A DNA stretch of 64,000 bases from Porphyra umbilicalis. Lineage: Eukaryota; Rhodophyta; Bangiophyceae; Bangiales; Bangiaceae. Position 1 is the stretch's first letter. Every line of letters starts with the position of its first letter. Made by a program: the position numbers and the translations under genes. Location of the stretch: NCBI GenBank assembly GCA_002049455.2, contig KV918916.1, positions 1 through 64,000 of the forward strand. Reading direction: 5' to 3'. Under the pieces are notes generated by a model. That model had not been told where the DNA came from and made no database searches. It saw nothing but the letters and a program-made list of their open reading frames with translations. This document shows positions 62,601 through 64,000 of the stretch, in pieces.

Positions 62601-63753
62601 CCATCGATTCATCCTGGTGATCACCGACCGGTTCACCAAGCTGGTGCGCGCCATCCCGATGGACGGTACGTCGGCGGTGGACTGCGCCTCGGCCGTCCTG
62701 GACTACTGGGTGGGCGCTTATGGTCCGCCGGACCGGCTGCTCTCGGACGGGGGACCCCAGTTCACCAGCCACTTCTGGGGCCAGGTTTGCAACCTGCTCT
62801 CCATCGAGCCTAAGGTGACGTCACCGTCACACCCGCAGACGAACGGGCAGACGGAGCGGTTCAACCGCACGATGCATACGATCCTAAACCACTACGTGGC
62901 GGAGCATCCGCGGTCCTGGGACCAACTCCTTGGGGCCCTGACGCTGGCGTACAACAGCCGCCCCCACCGTAGCACCGGGGTTGCCCCGCTGGAACTGGTC
63001 AACCCCATGGGGGTATCCAGCTGGGCTTTCAAGGACATCCCGAAGTCCGGGGCGTACCCCATCACGGCGCAACGCGGCACCGCCGCCGAGAAGCGCGCCC
63101 AAGCCTCCCTGCTGACCCGCCTCGTTCAGCTCATCCCGCAGATGCGGGCAACGCTAAAGGCCACGCAGGGGCGCTACAAGCGCGACCACGACAAGCGCCT
63201 CGCGCTGCGCGCGGAGAAGCTCACCGTGGGGGGCTGCGCGTGGCTGCGTGACCACGCCAAGGAGGAGGGCGCCGGCGGCAAACTGACGCACGTCGCCCGC
63301 GGACCGTATCGCGTGGTTTCCACGGACGGCCCGACGGTCCTCCTGGACGTGGACGGGGAGCACCGACGGGAGAACGTGGCGCACGTCGTCCGCGCCTCGG
63401 GCACGGCCGCCGAATCCCCTGCCCAACACCCCGCGTTGCGGGCCGCGCGCTCCTTCCACGGGGCGGAGGCCGACGGCCAGCGGTATGCCGTGGACCGCAT
63501 CGCGGACCACGCGACGCTGCCCGACGGCACCCTCCGGGTCCAGGTCTACTGGACCGGATACCCGCAGCCCACCTGGATGGACGCCGCGGACGCCCCGCAC
63601 GAGACGCTGCGCGTCTACCTGCGCCGCGCCGCGCGCCTGGGGCTGCCCCACACGTCCGCCGACCCGCCGCCGGCGGCCCCGCAAGCCTCGGCTCCCGACG
63701 GCGGCGCCGCCTCGGGCGGCGCCGCCGCGCCGCCCCCGGCCATCCGTGCCTGA
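59690..63753 (+). pseudogene. pol region of element D
   Basis: Protease (VVVDTGAGPNLV) lies near 59.78 kb. From about 60.40 kb one open frame of 1117 residues covers reverse transcriptase (LRFCVDYRLLNV; YLDD near 61.24 kb), RNase H (VLDVDACGTQVGAALLQEQ, near 61.69 kb), the integrase zinc finger (about 62.35-62.5 kb), the core with DLYGP, SDGGPQF and TNGQTERFNR (about 62.56-62.87 kb) and a chromodomain (VYWTGYPQPTWMDAADAP, about 63.5-63.6 kb). The chromodomain places the family among chromoviruses. Breaks are confined to the part before the reverse transcriptase. Confidence 0.9.
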
Positions 63754-63963
63754 CCCCTTGGGTCGGCGCGGTGGCCGGGCGCGGCGGGGGGGGGGATGGG
63801 TTTTTCTGGGGTTTTTGGGGGACTATGCCAAGACGTGGCGGGGCCACAACGGGCCGCGGACGCTGAGTGGGACTAAGGACAAGCCCACGGCTTTATTCTA
63901 CGGCGGCAGACGACCGAACGCCGTCGGACTAAGCGCCACACCTACGGGGCCAGGGCGATGCCC

Positions 63964-64000
63964 TCAGTCGCGGCGACGAAACTCCCATACGTGAACGGGG
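63964..64000 (-). CDS. Antisense frame of element D, last codons only
   Basis: The minus strand at the window edge reads PVHVWEFRRRD and TGA, identical at this end to the antisense frame of copy C. The rest lies beyond the window. Confidence 0.65.
   Translation of the reverse strand, partial: PVHVWEFRRRD

Larger units (their letters stand above)
55640..64000 (+). mobile_element. Element D: Ty3/Gypsy chromodomain retrotransposon, runs off the window
   Basis: Parts: 5' LTR, primer site (56293), open gag, protease, reverse transcriptase, RNase H, integrase, chromodomain and the end of the antisense frame. The 3' LTR must lie beyond 64000. It has about three breaks, all before the reverse transcriptase; the rest of pol is one long open frame. 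It is very close to C in sequence, so it is young. Confidence 0.92.

Noticed and set aside
1-64000. CRISPR arrays, bacterial operons or toxin-antitoxin pairs
   Set aside because: No spaced direct repeats or bacterial gene organisation; introns, tRNA type and retroelements mark nuclear eukaryotic DNA.

Overview
This window comes from a very GC-rich nuclear genome of a eukaryote. The signs are spliceosomal introns with consensus ends, a eukaryotic tRNA-Val, a MYND zinc-finger protein, a membrane-anchored cytochrome P450 and many Ty3/Gypsy and Ty1/Copia retroelements. The gene-poor, intron-poor layout, the Ala/Gly/Pro-rich proteins and the long G/C runs would suit a bangiophyte red alga, or less likely another high-GC alga. 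That placement is an inference from composition and cannot be proved from the sequence alone.

The left part (1-24,000) is host DNA. It holds: a MYND/MSS51-like gene (1154-2580, +); a large probable membrane and coiled-coil protein (about 3085-6530, -); an ARM/HEAT-like Ala-rich protein (7679-10078, -); a gene-poor stretch with a minisatellite (10.1-14.7 kb); an unrecognised Ala/Gly-rich protein (14678-16762, +); an unrecognised helical Ala-rich protein (17173-19444, -); and, divergently from it, a three-exon cytochrome P450 (20041-22133, +). A tRNA-Val(AAC) at 23547-23620 is followed by two small TA-flanked MITEs. In three of these host genes the reading frame moves at long G or C runs, and poly-C tracts also sit in 5' leaders. 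Some of the frame changes may therefore be errors in run length rather than biology.

The right part (about 24.9-64 kb) is a nest of retroelements. Element A is a decayed Ty3/Gypsy element with a chromodomain, and it carries a PIF/Harbinger-like MITE. A reverse-oriented Ty3/Gypsy copy (B) follows. Its 3' LTR contains a TIR transposon and its pol contains a hAT-type MITE with a perfect 8-bp target duplication. A Copia-type LTR remnant and tandem repeats come next. Copy C of the same Gypsy family is split by a whole-looking 5.5-kb Copia element, and C ends at a single N. A fragment of a further Gypsy element (E) follows, then copy D, which runs off the window.

The B/C/D family has an unusual layout. 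After gag and pol, and before the 3' LTR, it carries open reading frames on the opposite strand, running tail-to-tail with pol. The end of this antisense frame, with the same stop, is kept in all three copies. The Copia element has a primer site matching the anticodon region of initiator tRNA-Met, the half-tRNA priming known from Drosophila copia. These two features, together with the G/C-run frame pattern of the host genes, are the most notable items.
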